Of a stretch of 64,000 nt of DNA, positions 1 to 64,000 are shown piece after piece; positions within the stretch are counted from its first letter, which is position 1; each line of letters opens with the position of its first letter. Position numbers and translations under genes: made by a program. A model generated the notes under the pieces. The model was not told the DNA's origin. It searched no databases and was given only the letters and a program-made list of their open reading frames with translations. Source of the DNA: Alviniconcha marisindica (lineage: Eukaryota; Mollusca; Gastropoda; Provannidae); the NCBI GenBank assembly GCA_018857735.1, contig JABMCL010000208.1, positions 1 through 64,000 on the forward strand. Reading direction: 5' to 3'.

Positions 1-60793
<60,793 letters not shown>

Positions 60794-62067
60794 GGGAAGC
60801 TGCGAAGTGTTACACAACACTCTCCCTGTGGCGTGATCCTTCCCAGACAATGCCCAGTGCAGGATGTATGGCAGACCGGTATGCACTCCGGTCGTTGCAG
60901 GAGAAAGTGTCAAACTGTTGTTGTCCGCACCGTAGTAAGGCTTTATCTATGCTCATTATCAAACAGAAGGAATTTCGATGTCTGGAAAAATTACGAAATA
61001 TTTTGTAGTCCGGTGTTTTTGGTTAAAATGTTCTTGCTGATTATTATTATTTTTGTAAAAAAAATAATTGAGTGTGCTTGGGGTAGTTTGTTTTTTTTAA
61101 TCATCATCATCATCAACATTATTATTATTATTATATTTAATATTAAAAAACAAACAAACGAATACAGTGTCGTAAAGTGAAAGTGTTAATATTGTAACTG
61201 TTGCTGGTCGAGTTGTTTGCGGTGCTGCAATAGTTATTGTTTTTGCTAATAATGCCCACAGCAATGCCGGATTAATATAAATACCATGCAGTTCCAGCAG
61301 TCTTTCATATTATTTAATTTGCAGCTTTGGCCACATCGTGGGGTACTACGGACGCAGAATTCTAGGTCTCCTCTGCGTGTTGTTGTCTTGATAAATGTTG
61401 AATGGTGTTGTCTTTTTGGCTGTTATCGTTTTTTTGTTACTGTTTTTATGTACTTTTTCAGTATGTGCGAGTAGGATGCTGCAATTTCCCGTAATAGGAT
61501 GAATAAAGTATCCTGTAAGAACCTGGCGTTTGACTGAGCATTCAGTATTAAAAATCAACTGGTCATGGTACACGCTGACGGCAGAGCACAAACATATATA
61601 CCGAAACACGACAATGGCCCAAATGAATAGTATCCAAAAAACTGATTAGGTCGTGTACGCGTTCGTCTTCTCAAACTGAAGCTCCAATCCTTGTGGCAAC
61701 CATACTGATAAACTAAATAACTATTATTTAGCCTACTGAACTGATCTCCCTTATCATCGTCTGTCTCTCTCTCTTTCTCTCAGTCGATCGCTACCTTGTT
61801 TGAGATCTTCATCGCCGCCGCTTATCGCTGACCGGTCCTGGCACGCCTTCGCTCGGCCAAAGACAAGAGATACGCCAGCAGCACTTGATACAGTGATAGG
61901 CAATTAGGCAACACCACCGGGTTACTGAAGGGTACCCGGCATGATACTTGATAGTACTGTATCAGCGTGAATGCGGTATGGTTTATCCGAACAATCTTCT
62001 TCCGTTTTTTTCCACGCCGGCTGAGCAGAAACGCACAATCACGGCGGGGGGTGGGGTGGGGGGAGAC

Positions 62068-62088
62068 ACACACACACACACACCTGTC

Positions 62089-62157
<69 letters not shown>

Positions 62158-62158
62158 G

Positions 62159-62226
<68 letters not shown>

Positions 62227-62268
62227 GTCACACAGACACAGACACAGACACACACACACACACACACA
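62068..62268. repeat. (CA)n microsatellite with CACCTGTC interruptions
   Basis: Three CA blocks separated by ACACCTGTCA spacers, so the array itself has a higher-order period of about 68 bases. Confidence 0.9.
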
Positions 62269-62309
62269 CACGGCCGTGGCACGGCCAGACAAGACTGACA
62301 CAAACCGTG

Positions 62310-63085
62310 ACATGCTTTTCAGCACAGGAAAATCACGTGAACAATTATAACTTGTATTTTGCAGCACAAGACTAGCAGTAACTAAACACTACTGACTATG
62401 ATACATGACTGCACTTTGCAGCACAGGTAAAACAAACACCGTGCTTAACTAAGCTGACTTGTACATTGCAGCACAAGACTGTCAACTGCCCATGCATCAG
62501 TGCCTGTACTTTGCAGCACAAAGTCAAATAATCTAACGCTTGCATTTTTCAGCACAATGAGTCACTAACTGACTCAAATAACTAAAGCTTTGTGAGCCGG
62601 CCTTGGCCTTTCGGTAAGGCCGGTAAGCAGAAGGGCCTCAGCTCGATTCCGCTTCGGCTCTCGGCCTTTCTCTTCAAAAAGGTTGTGGTTTGTGGACACT
62701 GACTGTCTTGTGACTTTGTCTCTCACAATTAATGAAACATTAAAATGGCTTTCATCGCTGCCCACCTTAATGGAAGAGCGGGGTCATTCTGGTGGTGACA
62801 GTGTCACTGTAGGGGATAGGGCGGTATACTAGTAATCCCCTCTTCTCCCACTGCCATAGTCCCCCCCCCCCCCCCCCCCCCGCGAGTCTCAGCCGGCCCC
62901 GGCCCATAATAAGCCTATGGTTTCTGTGGACGTAAAGCACCATGTTTACTAGTTTAGTAAAGCCTTAGGCCTACACTTTTGTCAGCACAAGTCAATAACT
63001 AAACTCTGAATAACCGTAAAGCTTGCACTTTTTCCGCAGTAGCGCGTCACTTACGCTAAAACACACTTTTCAGCATGTAAAGTCG
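62310..63085. repeat. Degenerate ~45-base array of TTTGCAGCACAAG motifs split by a SINE
   Basis: The motif occurs near 62315, 62356, 62413, 62464, 62508 and 62544. It resumes after the SINE near 62977 and 63067, next to TAACTAAA and GTAAAGCTTGCACTTTT. Confidence 0.65.
62590..62955 (+). mobile_element. tRNA-derived SINE, family 1
   Basis: It starts GTGAGCCGGCCTTGGCC and has GCTCGATTCCGCTTCGGCTC, GGTTGTGGTTTGTGGACACT and GTCATTCTGGTGGTGACAG. A poly-C run and the tail CTATGGTTTCTGTGGACGTA follow. It interrupts an older array of TTTGCAGCACA motifs. Confidence 0.75.
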
Positions 63086-63779
63086 GGGGTAGCGTGGACC
63101 AGCACTCACTTTCAGTTTAGCACGGAGTCGCTGAATCTTCAGTCTTCTTCCGGCAACGGCGTTTCACGTCCACAAAAAACAGTTTTATTAGGGATGGGGA
63201 AAAGAGACTGGGAAAAGAGCCCGTAGTGCTCGACCCGCACCCCCCCCCCCCCCCCCCCCGCCCTCTCCCCGGTCAGTTTCTCAGTGTGGACGCAATTACC
63301 AAGTTGCTCCGACCCGTAAAAACCAAGACTCAGACCGTCAGCCACCGCCAGCGGCAACAATGTTAAGGAGGTGGGGGCCCTTAGAACGAACTTGTGTGCG
63401 CGGCGCCGCTAATTGCTGTTTCAACAGCTGTGCGGAACAAAATCACAAACTTGAGACAGTGTCCGAAAAGCAACTGTTGAGGAACAACTCAGCCAAGACA
63501 ATCCAGCTATGACTGAGACTCACTGAAACCAGCAGCTCCATCTCAGTCCTTGCTCTTGCTCTCTCCTGGGCCCTGGAAGGCACTGAAACTTCTTTCTTCT
63601 TTTAATTCGGACTGGAGCAAAGGGGTAGGGCAAAAATCAAGGCCCATTAGCTCGAGCTAGCTTACACAGCTTTCTCGCCACAGGGAGCAATCTTTCTCTA
63701 GACTATCACCTAGGCCTATGGGGTGACTGCATGTTCAAGGGAGATCACTGTAATGTAGAGAGACAGAGCAAGTGCAAGC

Positions 63780-63969
63780 ATGGTGATGGTAGCGGCGTTT
63801 TACAATTATTTGGGCAAATCTGCCGAATATTTCGCCATTATTGGCGCCATAACCACTGCCTTCTTTGCATTTAGGGCCACTTCCTCAATCCTAAATGGGC
63901 TTTTCTCGTATTTTCTTTCCGGAATGCTTGGTTTGTCGCTGAACTTGAAAAACGCCGGGTCATGGGCAG
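63780..63969 (+). CDS. First exon of a membrane-anchored short-chain dehydrogenase (HSD17B12/HSDL1-like), partial
   Basis: The ATG is preceded by an in-frame TAG 24 bases upstream. The exon encodes about 63 residues and ends GCA-G before a GTAACG donor. The peptide starts MVMVAAFYNYLGK, has a hydrophobic stretch (AIIGAITTAFFAF) and ends LNLKNAGSWA. Steroid-dehydrogenase-like SDRs of the endoplasmic reticulum (very-long-chain 3-oxoacyl-CoA reductase HSD17B12, and HSDL1) have the same plan. In them an N-terminal membrane segment leads into G-x-W-A just before the VVTGATDGIG nucleotide-binding motif, which would lie in exon 2 outside the window. HSDL1 also has FY...L and ALVG-type residues near its start, so I cannot choose between them. 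The exon reads away from the MAM gene (head-to-head). Confidence 0.5.
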
Positions 63970-64000
63970 GTAACGACTTTCGTGTGCTGTCTTCTGTATT

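Larger units (their letters stand above)
60794..63779. other. Intergenic region between two divergent genes
   Basis: Holds the 5' UTR and promoter of the MAM gene (left side), AT-rich DNA, a CA tract interrupted by CACCTGTC (62068-62268), an array of TTTGCAGCACA motifs, a SINE and two poly-C runs. The right part (63340-63780) is more CG-rich and includes the 5' UTR of the dehydrogenase-like gene. I could not place a TATA box for either gene. Confidence 0.6.

Noticed and set aside
60833..61180. Plus-strand frame of 115 codons opposite the signal exon
   Set aside because: No family resemblance; poly-Ile from ATT repeats; overlaps the 5' end of the MAM gene in antisense.

Overview
This window is eukaryotic and intron-rich. 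Its content is vertebrate-unlike invertebrate DNA: several tRNA-derived SINE families, long CA/TG and GA microsatellites, and many minisatellites. The SINE style and the very large multi-MAM gene suggest a mollusc, possibly a caenogastropod snail. That assignment is an inference, because no species-specific gene was recognised.

Nearly the whole window (1-60793) is one minus-strand gene. It encodes a secreted or surface protein made almost only of MAM domains. The gene begins with a signal-peptide exon (60739-60793) and runs leftwards through 62 exons, all with GT-AG introns and all with consistent reading phase. They give about 3,344 codons: 18 complete MAM domains, a 19th cut by the left edge, and three separate Ser/Thr/Pro linker exons. 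No LDLa, EGF, fibronectin or transmembrane segment is seen, so the C-terminus lies beyond position 1.

The domains are not random copies. They fall into three types that recur strictly in the order A-B-C. Type A b-exons usually start (G)YYIYIE, type B reads CGY...DHTYGTS followed by a GHY start, and type C has a C-T/S-W/Y plus DDFDW pattern. A Ser/Thr/Pro linker precedes every third domain from D4 (D4, D7, D10, D13, D16, D19). Intron architecture and private residues also repeat every nine domains (D1/D10/D19, D4/D13, D5/D14, D7/D16, D8/D17, D9/D18). The gene therefore looks like a nine-MAM block, itself three triplets, that was duplicated at least once and begun a third time.

The introns hold SINEs, microsatellites and minisatellites. 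At least ten of the tandem duplications cross an exon edge, so one to about a dozen extra copies of a splice acceptor or donor with a stub of coding sequence lie in the neighbouring intron. This is the most unusual feature of the window.

The right end (60794-63779) is an intergenic stretch of repeats. It is followed by the first exon of a plus-strand gene, probably a membrane-anchored short-chain dehydrogenase of the HSD17B12/HSDL1 group (63780-63969). This gene is head-to-head with the MAM gene.
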